Shown here one piece after another: positions 45,643 to 57,889 of a stretch of 64,000 bases of DNA (its first letter is position 1; every line of letters starts with the position of its first letter). Origin of the DNA: Elymus sibiricus (taxonomy: Eukaryota; Streptophyta; Magnoliopsida; Poales; Poaceae); assembly GCA_039707655.1 (NCBI GenBank), contig CM077668.1, positions 401,229,630-401,293,629 on the forward strand, written 5' to 3'. The translations under genes were made by a program, and so were the position numbers. Under the pieces are notes generated by a model. The model was not told where the DNA came from. It was given only the letters and a program-made list of their open reading frames with translations, and made no database searches.

Positions 45643-47856
45643 TGCAAATGGGCTAGAGTGTATAAAACTCTAAAATGAATTATGAAAGTAAATACAGAGG
45701 TAATGTATTATTATCAATGTTCATAACGTACATCTCATTCATAATGAAAGTATGGCCCTTATGTTATTCATAACACCGAACATTAAAAGTTCTCTTATGA
45801 ACAACCTTCTTGCAAGATACCTTATGCAATGGGCTAGAGTGTATGAAACTCCAAAAATGAATTATGAAAATAAATACATAGATAATACACCAATGGAAGG
45901 TATAGTAACATTTACTATGTTCCCAACGCGTATCTAAACCACATTCCCGGCAAGTCCTTTAGGCCCTAGTAGTTCTTTCATTGAGTCGCAACAGAATGCA
46001 ATCGAGCGGGTATCTCTGTGATCAACTCACAATACCCAAGAATTAGTGATTAACATGTTTAATCATAATTCCCAAGAATTATATCTTTGACCAGCCTTTT
46101 ATACATCAATAACTTGTATGACATTCATACATGAGCTGGATATTCCAGTCTTCTCTCTTTATGCCTTTATACTTCTAACAGTTTAACTTTTAGTATTTCT
46201 CCTACTCTCAGAAGAAGCACCCAACTTAAGAGTGGCGTTAGCCCAGACTTCCTAGGTGTGTAAGTCACACTAACACCCTTTGGACATTTCCTTTCTCTTT
46301 AAGTTGTTTGTTTTATTCACCTTTCATCATATGACAGGCGTTCTTCTGGATCCCTCTCTTATCAGTCAAATGCATAGTAAACACTTTACTAATAATTTGC
46401 AAAACAAACATTGCTTTGGATATCCCATATCTTCTAGCGTTTGTTTGTATCTGAAACTAATTTTCAGTTCCAGGAATATCACATAGCTATCCCAAACTTT
46501 TGAAGTTTGGGTCTCATGGAAGCAAACATATTGCACTTGACCGTAACGGAATTCTACCTTTTGGATCGAAGGATGAGAGTCTCATTATCCATAGCATTAG
46601 CGGGAGAATACCAAAAGCATGCGATAGGACAAAGTCCTTCTCGGCACTTTTGAGGACAATCCTCACATTACGTTACCAACCGTAAAGTTTTAACCAGATA
46701 TATAACAGCTATTCAATTTTAATAGGGAAGGTGGAAACGCGTGCCATTATTCTACAACCATTATGCAAATTTCACTTAGACAAAGTTCATAATTAATTGC
46801 ACAAAGAATTAAACAAGTTAATTCTACAGTGCACTCCCACTCAAATCAATATCTCTCATAATTGATTGTGAGTGATACAAGACCCGCATTTCAATTCAAC
46901 GCAATTGATGTGGACATCATTGATGACGAGAATTTCAATCGGTAGGCAAACTTGCCGATCACATCTCTATGTGACTCTTGTTCATCTTTCGATGCGTGTG
47001 TTACGAGCACAGGATGATCCTGCCATGAACGTCAAGACAACCAAGTGATCTCGCTGCGAGGTCTGACCTTACCCGCCTTACACCCGTAGAAATCGTTCGT
47101 ACCCATGTGGACATGGCGCACCCCGAAAGGAAAGAAGCTGTGACGGTGCTACACTTGGGAGAACACTAACTACTTGATATTTTAAAGTGACAATCACATG
47201 GCTCCAGCCATCATGCCGAATCATGACACGCAGGTCATGTTAATTTACATTATATAGTCATCTCATACATAATCAAATTAATATGAGAACTGCTATACCA
47301 CATCACATGCACATCCTGCAAAACCAAGTTAGACACCTCTAATCGGTTTATGCAAAATTTTATTTTACGTGGCTTCTAAGGTTTCGAAACAAACCGAAGC
47401 TGCCAACGTCCATCATCAAGTATGATTATTCAAGTCGCTAGATTAACTTTGCGGGGTGTATGAAACACGAGATAATAAAATCTCGAGCCCCATACTTAAC
47501 TTTGTCATACGCATGACCCCCGTGCAGATCATATCTGCATTGCCCTTTCGTCTGCGAAATTTCATCTTTCTTTTAACTATGGTGGAATTCAAAGAAGTGT
47601 TAGCACTTCGTTGATCAATCAGGATCGCGGATTGCCAGAACTTTGAAACTCCACCATACCGTTATCAAGATCAGAAATACGCAAATTCAAGGGAATCAAC
47701 AAGAACATCGGGTAATAGATTTCATCTGCTTCCCGCATAAATAATTTTCAGCAATAGATCTCTTCTACTACAAAATTATATTATGCAACACCCATACATC
47801 TCTATGTATTCTAGATCGTAACCTGCATTTACGCATAGCACGGCTCATGATGCCAC
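45643..47856 (-). pseudogene. Decayed 5' internal domain (gag/leader) of element D
   Basis: No usable frame; by position this should hold the leader and gag of D. A ~180 bp unit is tandemly repeated: TTATGCAA-TGGGCTAGAGTGTAT occurs near 45641 and 45823, and the preceding part of the unit occurs at 41330-41463, before F. The primer-like site at 47842-47855 reads, on minus, TGGCATCATGAGCC. This is close to but not identical with the iMet site TGGTATCAGAGCC. Confidence 0.5.
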
Positions 47857-49785
47857 TGTAGGGGAACGCAGCAGAAAACAAAAAAATTCGGAACTGCGAG
47901 CACGCCCAGGATCACTATGGAGATGCATACAGGGTTTGATCTGATCGTTACCGACTCGTAGCGCAACGGAAGTAGAGTCGATGTAGATCGTTGGTGCAGA
48001 TCCCTGCAGCTAGGATTTACAACCTCCCAACCGCGAGGATGTACTCCCTCGTCTGCCCCCGGACAGTCCCTCGGATAGCCCTCCGGGAGGCGGTCAGTGT
48101 GACACCCTGGTTTTCGCTCCTTGTTTTTTTTCCTTCGCGGAATTTGGCTCCCGTCTTTTTTTTCGGTGTTATTGGGTTTTCTCTCGCTCTTGGGTATATG
48201 AAGATGGTCAGTTAGCCTTGCCCTTCCTATCCAACCAGAGATTCTCTCCAGACCAACCTTGACACCCCAGATATATTCTCAGGATTCTTCCGCCGAAACC
48301 CTACTCTCCGATCTACCGGAAGGAAAACCCTAATTCCTTCCGTTGCAAAGGAACCCCAATTTCCTTTGATCTGTTGCCTCCCAAACTTTTCCCAGTGATC
48401 ATCCCACATCTATAAACCCTGGATATGCAAAAATATTTCTAAGTCATTTGCAATATTTTTCATTTAAAATTAATTCCTTTCTCTGCCAGTTAAAGGAATT
48501 AAATCCAGGAAAATATCTATCCATCTCCAAAGTTCATGAAAACGTGTGGAAATATTCTTTGTGATTATATTGAGCTCCCATAAAAATATTGGCAATAATT
48601 AAATAAGGGAAATTGCCTTTTCCCATTTAAAGCCAATATTGCAATTTGGGCACTTTCCAAAGGAGCTACTATTTTGGTAGCCAGGAAAAATCCCAAATAA
48701 CTTGTGGAGCTTCTCCTATCCATATCTTCACCATTTCCATCAAGATCCCAAGTTCCATAGCTCAACGTTTGAGAGCATCATCCAATTCTTGTTTCTGGAT
48801 TTATTTTGAGGTTGTGAAGCAACTATATTTTATATTGCTTCAAAAATTCTCAAATTAATCTAGGACCTCACATTCCATATATGATGTGAGTATGCAAAAA
48901 TTCACATCATTTTAGCTAGCCAATTTTTTTCCAAAAATTCCATCTAGTTTCTGTCCAGATCCAAGCTCTGTGAAGGAAGTACCACTTTGGCATTTCCAAA
49001 TGAGCTGAAATTTTTCCAGTACCTTCATATCTCCAAACCATCACCCTACACCAAAATTCAGTTCATTTCATCAAGCCAAATGAGTGCAGCTTCAAAGTCA
49101 AGTTTCTGGACCAAATTTGGCATTGCAAAGGAAGTGTATGCAAACATGGTCCAAGTGACTTCAAATTTGGCAAGCATCTAGTCCTTCCTACCCTATCTCA
49201 CTGTGACAAGGATCCAGCTCCTCTCCCTCATCCATTTCTCCAGAAATGTCCACCCAAGTTTGTTGTTGCAATCTTCTTCTGCAAGTATCTCTCACCTCAG
49301 AGCCACCCAGCTAGTTCCAGTTACTTCTTCTATCCATTTGAGCAGTGAGGGACGAGTGGGACAAGGTCTGGGCGGCAGCCACGCACCAGAACACGACATG
49401 CTAGTGGTGACCACGGGCATAGCAGGCAGCAGTGGCGCTCTGCGCGCCCATCTTGTCGGACCGGCCAACTCGAGCTGCCACGGCGTGTCCGGGCATGCCG
49501 ACCTGACTCCCCTTTGTCCTCGCACCCCTCTCTGGTCATTTTCCCCTTCGTTTTCTTCCTCCCCACGCCGCGGCGAGCCCCGCCACGCACTGTCCCACCC
49601 ATGACCGCCGTCGTCGCTTTCCTCTCTGTCTCCTTCTTTCCCGAGCTCTCTTGAACGCTTCCGAGGCTTCTCGACTCCCCGCGAAGCCGCCCGACGCCGC
49701 AACCGTCCAGCCACGTCGCACCTGAGCTCCAGTGCATTGCTCAGATCACCACCGTGGCCGAGCTCATCCGGCGACCTCGGGTGGC

Positions 49786-49793
49786 TATAAATA
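49786..49793 (+). promoter_or_regulatory. TATA box of E
   Basis: GGCTATAAATAGCC is a textbook plant TATA context, inside the GC-rich island and followed by pyrimidine-rich sequence. This predicts transcription starting near 49818-49825, giving a ~1.7 kb U3 region. Confidence 0.65.
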
Positions 49794-50790
49794 GCCACGC
49801 CCGTGGCCTCTTGAGCTCACCAGACTCCTTCCCTCTCTCCTCTAGTCCACCCCGTGCCCGCGCCCGACCGAAATCCTTGCCGGAGCGCTCGAATCGCCGG
49901 CGAGCCTCACCCTCTGTTCCGCCTCCAATCCCAGCATCTGAGCACCCCCACGCCGCCTGCTGCCCGCTGCGGGATGTGCCACTCCCCCACGAGCTCGCCC
50001 CTGCCCTCTCCTTCCCCTATAGCTCACCGGAGCCTCGCCGGCCACCGGAGTAGCCGCTCTCTGCCACCGCCCGTCGCCGCATCTCCAGCCCTCCCCGCGG
50101 CCCGAGTCTCCCACCTATGGATGCGGAAGTCGCCGGCGACCACGCCCGCGCCGTCGCCTGGCCGAGAGGCCCACCGGAGTGCGAGCCGGAGCTCTGTTGT
50201 CGCGTCGGGGCGAGCAGAGGGAAGGAAGGAGGAAGAAGGAGGAGAGAGAGGGAGGACCTGACGGGTGGGTCCCAACCCCACCAGTCAGTGGGAGGAGCCC
50301 CGCCACGCGGGATAAGTGGAGGCGCCCTCGGCGGGTTTTCGTTTGCCCCGAAGGAAAGCGCATTCTGCGGAAGTACGCAACCCGCCAAGCTGTCAGGGAC
50401 ACCGTTGAGAATATTATTTTCACAGATAGGTCCCTGGCAGAGAAACCCTTGTAACTTTTTACCCGTAACTCCGAATCAGGTGATCCCAAAGCCCACTTCT
50501 TCAGTTCGTCGAGCCCGTTTCGATGCCATCACTTTCACCATGTTGACACATTCTGAAAATACCCATTTTGCCCCTGCCCTTTATTCAGCCCCTCCAAGAG
50601 GGAATCTTCTCCGGCGAATCCATCGACCCCCAGGCAAGCTGACCATCTGATATATGCCCTAAAGCATTGCTCTGTGTTATTCTTGTGTGTTTAATTTAAT
50701 ATGCTTATGCTTGTATGCGTAGTGGTGAGCTGTATGCGACGCAAGTGAACCCTTGTTTGCCTTTCTTTGATGACTTCACCACGCCTATGT

Positions 50791-51012
50791 TCTGACTTGC
50801 TTCAGGCCGTCCGGGGTGGATGCCGACTTTATGTTTCTCTTCTCAACAACTGGCCCGTATTCTGAGCTGCTTTTCGGCCGTCTCGGACAACTATTGAATT
50901 TCTTTCTGTAGCGGTGATCCTATGCTCTGAGCTGTTTTTCGGCCGTCTTAGGGAACCGCTACACTCTTTTTATCAACACCGTCTCATGCTCTGAGCTGCT
51001 TTTCAGCCGTCT
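50791..51012 (+). repeat. Four-copy TCTGAGCTGCTTTTCGGCCG array in E
   Basis: Copies start at 50791 (variant TCTGACTTGC), 50861, 50926 and 50990; spacings 70, 65 and 64 bp. The sequence is unrelated to the array in G/F/H, but copy number and spacing are alike. Confidence 0.8.
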
Positions 51013-51705
51013 TGAGACGGGGTTGAGTTATTCCGGTAATGTCCCAGATCTGAGTTGTAAAGACCGTTCTGGTGGCTACTGGTTTATTTGTCGGTTTCAT
51101 GCAAGGGTTTAGATGGTCGTAACTTACAGCTAGAACTTGTAAAGTGATAACTTGCCATTTAAATATTGTCTCACTAATGACTCATTGTGATATTGTATGG
51201 AGATAGGTTGTTATGTTTTTCATAATTGTTGCATCATGCATGGTTACTGTTATTGCAATAATTAAGAATGTGACTTAATAACGACAACCTCCTCCGTTGG
51301 CTGGATCGAGTCATAGTGTCACTGAACCGAGCTCATCAAGTGCAACGACATTTGCCGGTATGGGACGGCCCTGGCTTAGTCTATTGTCTTGCCTCTTGTC
51401 GGTACCACCAAATAGGGAGGGTTATGCGTGCATGCTGCCCTGATCAGGTAGACGACGATAATCCTGTGAGCCCAGTTTGGTTTTGCGCGCCGTCCCCGTC
51501 TGGGACAGTTTAGTTTGGCCACGATGGTGGTAGGTGTCACGGGGTGACACAGGGGCCACCCAGGACATGACCCTGGGAGGGTATGATTGTCGGTGGGACC
51601 GTAAGAGTGCCAGGTAAAAGACAAGGTTTTGTTGGAGCAGCACCGGTCCACCCGAATGGGAACATGTACTAAGTACGAGGCCGGGAGCTCCATGGTGTGG
51701 GTAAA

Positions 51706-51756
51706 GTGCGCAACCTCTGCAGAGTGTAAATCTATTCGAATAGCCGCGTCCTCGGT
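51706..51756 (+). promoter_or_regulatory. Conserved palindromic block in E
   Basis: Contains CTCTGCAGAG, CTATTCGAATAG (51732-51743) and CCGCGTCCTCGG in the same order and similar spacing as in F. The first palindrome differs from CCCTGCAGGG of F at paired positions. Confidence 0.6.
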
Positions 51757-52420
51757 CATGGACAGTTCATACTAGGCCACTATTTGGTCTGTGTCGAGTC
51801 TGGAGGAACAAACTATATAACGTATTGTTAAAACTGAACCAGAGAAAGGTATGATTTGTCAGACTTGCAGTACTGATGCCTGGACATCAGATGATGTCAA
51901 GGTTTGAATGATAGCCATGCGATGACTATGAGATGAGCGGTTGGATGACCGCAAAGTTTGGATCGGACTTGGATCGTGAGAATACTCGGAGTATGAATTA
52001 TTTACTTGATATGCTTTACCCTACTGTATTTACTCTAATAGTTAGTATGATAGATAATCCTGCTATGACATGATGATTAATGTTGCTAGATTATTAACCT
52101 TGCTAGATAATCCTGCCATAACCTAGTAGTTAATACTGTTAAGATAATAAGTACATGCTTGAATGCCATGGATTGCATTGCTTGGTGTATATGTTGGTTT
52201 GGTTTGCTTGCATTCAAAAGTACTCAGCGGCTTTCAATGTGGCCAGGTTCACCTAAGGATCCGATGTTCAATAGCGAGGAGCCGGAGTATTCGCGGGCTA
52301 GAAGAGTAACCCAGTCAGATCCCTGTGGATTGGAGCCGCACCAAGACCCTGCTGCCTTAGATAGAGCTTTTCCGCTGCCATCACCCTTGTAATATATCAT
52401 GTAATACTGGTATATTCATT

Positions 52421-52426
52421 AATAAA
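52421..52426 (+). terminator. Polyadenylation signal of E
   Basis: AATAAA about 110 bp before the LTR end, preceded by TGTAATATATCATGTAATA. Confidence 0.45.
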
Positions 52427-53134
52427 AAAGCATGTGTTCATGATACTTGTTGTAAAAGCACATGCCAAAGTGATTTTCCTGGGCTGGTATGTGCGGCGAC
52501 CGTCTGACTACAGTGGTCTTCAGGCGGGGCGCCACAGTCAGACAGTCCCTCGGACAGTGTCATCTATCCGGCAGGGCTTCGCCGTCCAGAACTAGTTCCC
52601 ACCGGAACCCAGACAGCCTTTCGGCTCTACGAAACTATTTCGCGGGGAGGGAGAGAGAAGCCAGATCATGCATGGCACTTGTATGTGAGAAAGGAGTGAG
52701 TGTGGAGAGCACCTCTCCACCTCTATTTATAGGAAATCCCAAGGGGTGGGGTGGCATTCCAAAACCCCAAAATGCCCATGAATGGAGTCCTCCACAAGGG
52801 CATAAAGGGGAAGGTAAGAGGGCAAGTGGGGCCCCATGTAGGAGCCTCACCATGGCCGGCCACCCCCTAGTGGCCCCCCCAAAACGGGTCCTTAGTCCCC
52901 AAGTCCTTCTAGAAGCCTTTTGGTAAAAGCCCTAAAAGGTGGCTTTCCATAAAGTAACCCAAAAAGCACTTGCACTATTCATGGAAACATTTTTCTGCGA
53001 CCGTTAAAACCAAAAATATTTCTGTAGGTCTTAGAACATTTCCAGTACCCACTAAAATAATTTTGGACGCGTTCCAAAACAATTCCGGATTAGTGATTTT
53101 CATCTACGAAAAGCAAACAAAGCGGTTCCGGCAG

Positions 53135-54813
53135 TGATGTCTACTACACAACTTGTTCTTGTAGACTCGTGTTGGGCCTCCAAGCGCAGAGGTTTGTCGG
53201 ACAGTAGCAATTTTCCCTCAAGTGGATGACCTAAGATTTATCAATCCGTGGGAGGTGTAGGATGAAGATGGTCTCTCTCAAACAACCCTGCAACCAAATA
53301 AGAAAGAGTCTCTTGTGTCCCCAACACACCCAATACAATGGTAAATTGTATAGGTGCACTAGTTCAGTGAAGAGATGGTGATACAAGTGTAGTATGGATA
53401 GTAGATATAGGTTTTTGTAGTGTGAACAATAAAAAACAGCAAGGTAGCAAGTAACAAAAGTGAGCATAAACGGTATTGCAATGCTTAAAAACAAGGCATA
53501 GGGTTCATACTTTCGCTAGTGCAATCTCTCAACAATGCTAACATAATTGGATCATATAACCATCCCTCAACGTGCGATAAAGAATCACTGCCAAGTTCCT
53601 ATTAGCAGAGAACAAAAGATAGAATTTGTTTGTAGGGTACGAAACCACCTCAAAGTTATCCTTTCCGATCAATCTATTGAGCCATCCCTATAAGTGTCAA
53701 AAATAGCCCTAGAGTTCGTACTAAAATAACACCATATGATACACATCAACCAACTCTAATGTCACCTAGATACTCCAATGTCACCACAAGTATCCGTGAG
53801 TTGATTATACGATATGCATCAAACAACTTCATAATCATAATATTCAATCCACACAAAGAACTTCAAGGAGCACCCCAAAGTTTCTATCGGAGAAAATATA
53901 ATGAAAACGTGCATCAACCCCTATGCATAGATTACCCCAATGTCACCTCGGGAATCCGCGAGTTGAGTGCCAAAACATATATCAAGTGAATCAATATAAT
54001 ACCCCATTGTCACCACGGGTATTCATATGCAAGACATACATCAAGTGTTCTCAAATCTGAAATATTCAATCCGACAATAACGAAACCTCAAAGGGAAAAG
54101 ATTCGATTCATCACAACAAGGATAGAGAGGGAAGAAACACCATATGATCCAACTATATTAACATAGCCCGCAATACATCAAGATCGTGCCAAATCAAGAA
54201 CACGGGAGAGAGAGATCAAGCACATAGCTACTAGTACAAACCCTCAGCCCCGAGGGTGAACTACTCCCTCCTCGTCATGGAGACCGCCGGGATGATGAAG
54301 ATGGCCTCCGGTGATGCTTTCCCCCCTCCAACAGGGTGCCGGAAAAGGGTTGTAGATGAGATCGTGGAGGTACAGAGGCTTGCGGCGGCGTAAAAACTCC
54401 TCTAGGTTAACTTTCGGGGGTTTCTGAATATATATGATTTTTTGGCGTTGGAATCACGCGAAGAAGGGCCACAGGGGGCCCACGAGGCACCAGGGCGCGC
54501 TTGGGGGGGTGGCGCGCCCTGGTGGCTCGTGGGGCCACTGTGGGTCTTCTGGCCTCCTCCCGAAGCTTCTAGTGTCTCTTATGTTCCAGAAAAAATTGTC
54601 AAAAAGTTTCGCTGCACTTGGACTTCGTTTGATATGGATTTTCTGGAAAACCAAAAACAAGCAGAAAATAGCAACTGGCACGGGGCACTAGGTCAATATG
54701 TTAGTCCATAAAAATCATATAAAAGCCATATAAAAGTGCACCAAAATCATGCAAAACTATAATAAACATGGCATCAATACTTCATAAATTATAGATACGT
54801 TGGAGACGTATCA
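53135..54813 (-). repeat. 3' LTR of element C
   Basis: TGATGTCTACTACACAAC to GAGACGTATCA, 1679 bp. It contains the GC-rich inverted repeat (54481-54531) and, downstream of it on minus, a TATATAT box near 54429-54436. Confidence 0.92.
54481..54531. repeat. GC-rich inverted repeat in C left LTR
   Basis: Arms 54481-54501 and 54511-54531 (GAGGCACCAGGGCGCGC and its near-complement), 282 bp from the transcription-side end. Confidence 0.82.
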
Positions 54814-57800
54814 GCATCCCCAAGCTTAATTCCTGCTCGTCCTCGAGTAGGTAAATGATAAAAGAAATAATTTATGAAGTGTGAATGCTAGCATAGTGCA
54901 TAAGTTTGATCAATGATAATTTCAATCACTTTTTCTAGCATCAATATATATCATAATCAGTAGCTCATCTCATAAAACTTCGCATGATCAAGTAGCAAGC
55001 TATTCACATGTTTAAAGTATAGGCCATAAACTTTCTTGAAAACTAACAAACTATGTTCTCAGTCATCAAACAATTGCAATTCATCTTATTTTCGGGAAGG
55101 GTCTATGTAAGAGCTTTGATCTAGCAAATTCCACATACTCAACCATCATTTAGTCTTCCATGATTGCTGACACTCAAAGCATATTTTTAGAACAAACCAT
55201 TTCAGTCAAACACATAGGAAGATAGGGGCTTAATGTTTTGCCTCCCAACTTATTTATCTCATGGATAATGTCAACAATAATAACTCATGATCACCTATAC
55301 TCAACTAGATATATGTGCCTGGATCTTTCCCTACCACATAATGCTTGCCAACTAAAGAATAAATAGAGCGGAATAGGGGTGAACATTAATGACTCTTGCA
55401 TAAAAGTAAATTCAGAAAAGTAAATACAGAAAAGTAAAAGATAGGCCCTTCGCAGAGGGAAGCAGAGGTTTTCATGCGCTTTTTGTTGTTGGATGCACAA
55501 GCTCTTAATGCAAAGGAATGTCACGTTATATTGCCCCTTGTGATAGCAACCTTTATTATGCAGTCCGTCGCTTTTATTTCTTTACCATCACAAGTTCGTA
55601 CAACGCTTATTTTCCCTTGCAGTAAAAGATCATACATATTTTAGGAGAAATTTTTATTGCTTTTTTGCACTGATGACAACTTACTTGAAGGATCTTATTC
55701 AATCCATAGGTAGATATGGTGGACTCTCATGGCAAGAAACTGGGTTTAAGGGTTTTTGGATGCACAAGTAGTATCTCTACTTAGTACGAATTTTTGGGTA
55801 GCAAAAGATCCTAAGCAAGCACCACATGTTAGAGGATCCATGACAATATAACTTCTATGTGAATATAAACAAACATAACTCATTACGTTGTCTTCCTTGT
55901 CTGACGTCAACTACTTGATCAAGCTTGAAAATAATTAATGGGGGTTCACAATCATGGAAGATGTCCAAGATAGTATATTTATATGTGAAATTTCTCTTCC
56001 TTCAAAATTCTTTCATGAATTGTTCAAGTGACCAATGCTATGTTTGTCAACTTTCAATAAATTTTACCACTTATACTTCTTGTATGTGAAGTCACTACTC
56101 CCCATGGGACAAGCATATGAAGCATATAAATTTCAACTTTATGATATTCAATTCATTTCAACAATTTACTCATAGGATATAAGTGAAGAACAAGAGTAAA
56201 TGACAAACTACTCCAAAAAGATATAAGTGAAGACCAAATGAGTAGTTAAGTAGATAGGTAGCTATGTGAGGACTATCTCTCATTTAAAATTTTCAGATCT
56301 TAAGTATTTTATTCAAACAGCAAAGAAAACAAAATAAAATGACATTCCAAGAATAGCACATATCATGTGAAGAAGCAAAAACTTAGGCTCAACCAAGACT
56401 AACCGATAATTGTTGATGAAGAAAGGTGGGATGCCTACCGGGGCATCCCTAAGCTTAGATGCTTGAGACTTCTTGAAATATTATATTGGGATGCCTTGGG
56501 CATCCCCAAGCTTGAGCTCTTGTGTCTCCTTAATTCCTCTCATATCATGGTTTCTCTAAATCTTAAGAACTTCATTCACACAAAACTCAACAAGAACTCG
56601 TGAGATAAGTTAGTATAAATCAACTCAAAACCTTAACATTCTCTACTGTAGAAAATCACAAAAATTATAATTAAACATTGCATACTAAATGCCTCTTCAT
56701 ATTTAATACTCCTATCCACAAATAGAAACATTAAACATGCAAACATATGCAGACAATGCAACTATAACAGCAATCTGCCAAAACAGAATAGTCTGTAAAA
56801 GGGGAATAATAATCCATACTTCCCTAACTCCAAAAATTCTAAAAAATTACCACGTGACGGATAACTCATGCATGATTACTGTGTAAAAATTTCAGATTTT
56901 TATCATGTTCTGACTATTCAGGAATATTCTGGACATAACAGAAAACTTTCTGTTTTCAAACAGCAACACATGAACTTGCAACCTGAGCATGGTAAAGGCT
57001 ATAATTGGCATTTTATTGAACTAAAAGATGCAAAACATGATTATTTATAACACCAAGCAAATATCAACAGAAGAAAATGACGCTCCAAGCAAAACTCATA
57101 TTATGTGACGAATAAAAATATAGCTCCAAGTGAGGTTACCGATAGTGTTGAAGACGAAAGAGGGGATGCCTTCCGGGGCATCCCCAAGCTTAGTTGCTTG
57201 GGTATTCCTTGAGTATTACCTTGGGGTGCCTTGGGAATCCCCAATCTTAGGGTCTTGCCGCTCCTTATTCTCCTCATATCAATATCTCACCCAAAACTTG
57301 AAAACTTCAATCACACAAAACTTAACGGAACTTCGTGAGATAGGTCAGTATGATAAAAAATAAATCATCCACTTAGGTACTGTCAAGACAAGATTCATAA
57401 TTGTTCTCACATAATTCCTACTGTATTCTATCATTTCCACAATTTATATTACTCAATATAAGCTATAGAAACACTAAAACAAGCAAACTATGAATCGAAA
57501 ACAGAATCTGTCAAAAACAGAACAGCGTGTAGTGAGCGATTTAAAATCTATACTTCTGTACCTCCAAAAATTCTGAAAAATTAGGAAAACGTAAAAAATT
57601 TGTAACCCAATACTTTGTAAAAATTTCATAATTTTCTCACGCTCCAGTACATAATAGAAATTCCAGCACTGGACGCAAAAGTTTCTGTTTTTGCACAGAA
57701 TCAAATCAACTATCATCCACACTATCCCAAAGGTCTTACTTAGAACATTATTGAAAGAAAACATATAAAACATGATTACTACAGTAGCTTAATCATGTGA

Positions 57801-57889
57801 ACACACAAAAAGGTATAAATATTGGGTTGTCTCCCAACAAGCGCTTTTTTTAATGCCTTTTTAGCTAGGCATGATGATTTCAATTATGC
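54814..57889 (-). other. Polypurine tract and 3' noncoding region of C
   Basis: Begins with TTAAGCTTGGGGATGC (minus), as in I. 54995-56110 matches bases 1 to ~1170 of A. A ~700 bp segment is present twice (about 56400-56990 and 57110-57760). Each copy starts with a GGGGCATCCC-AAGCTTAG word repeating the polypurine tract and contains the CCAAAAATTCTGAAAAATTA-like and TGTAAAAATTTCA words; I has one copy. No gene is visible. Confidence 0.65.

Larger units (their letters stand above)
48098..52536 (+). mobile_element. Element E: solo giant LTR of a second family
   Basis: 4439 bp from TGTGACACCCTGG to GGGGCGCCACA with a perfect GTCAG duplication (48093-48097, 52537-52541) inside the D LTR. It has no internal domain or second LTR, hence a solo LTR. 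Direction is plus: a TATA box at 49786 and AATAAA near the end. Most of it has no visible similarity to G/F/H, but the order GC-rich island (about 49360-50330), four-copy array (50791-51010) and palindromic block (about 51706-51756) is the same. Confidence 0.85.

Noticed and set aside
49203..50650. Several 90-177 codon frames resembling a GC-rich grass gene with an upstream TATA box
   Set aside because: They are inside solo LTR E, bounded by a perfect target duplication; overlapping frames in all six phases reflect composition.
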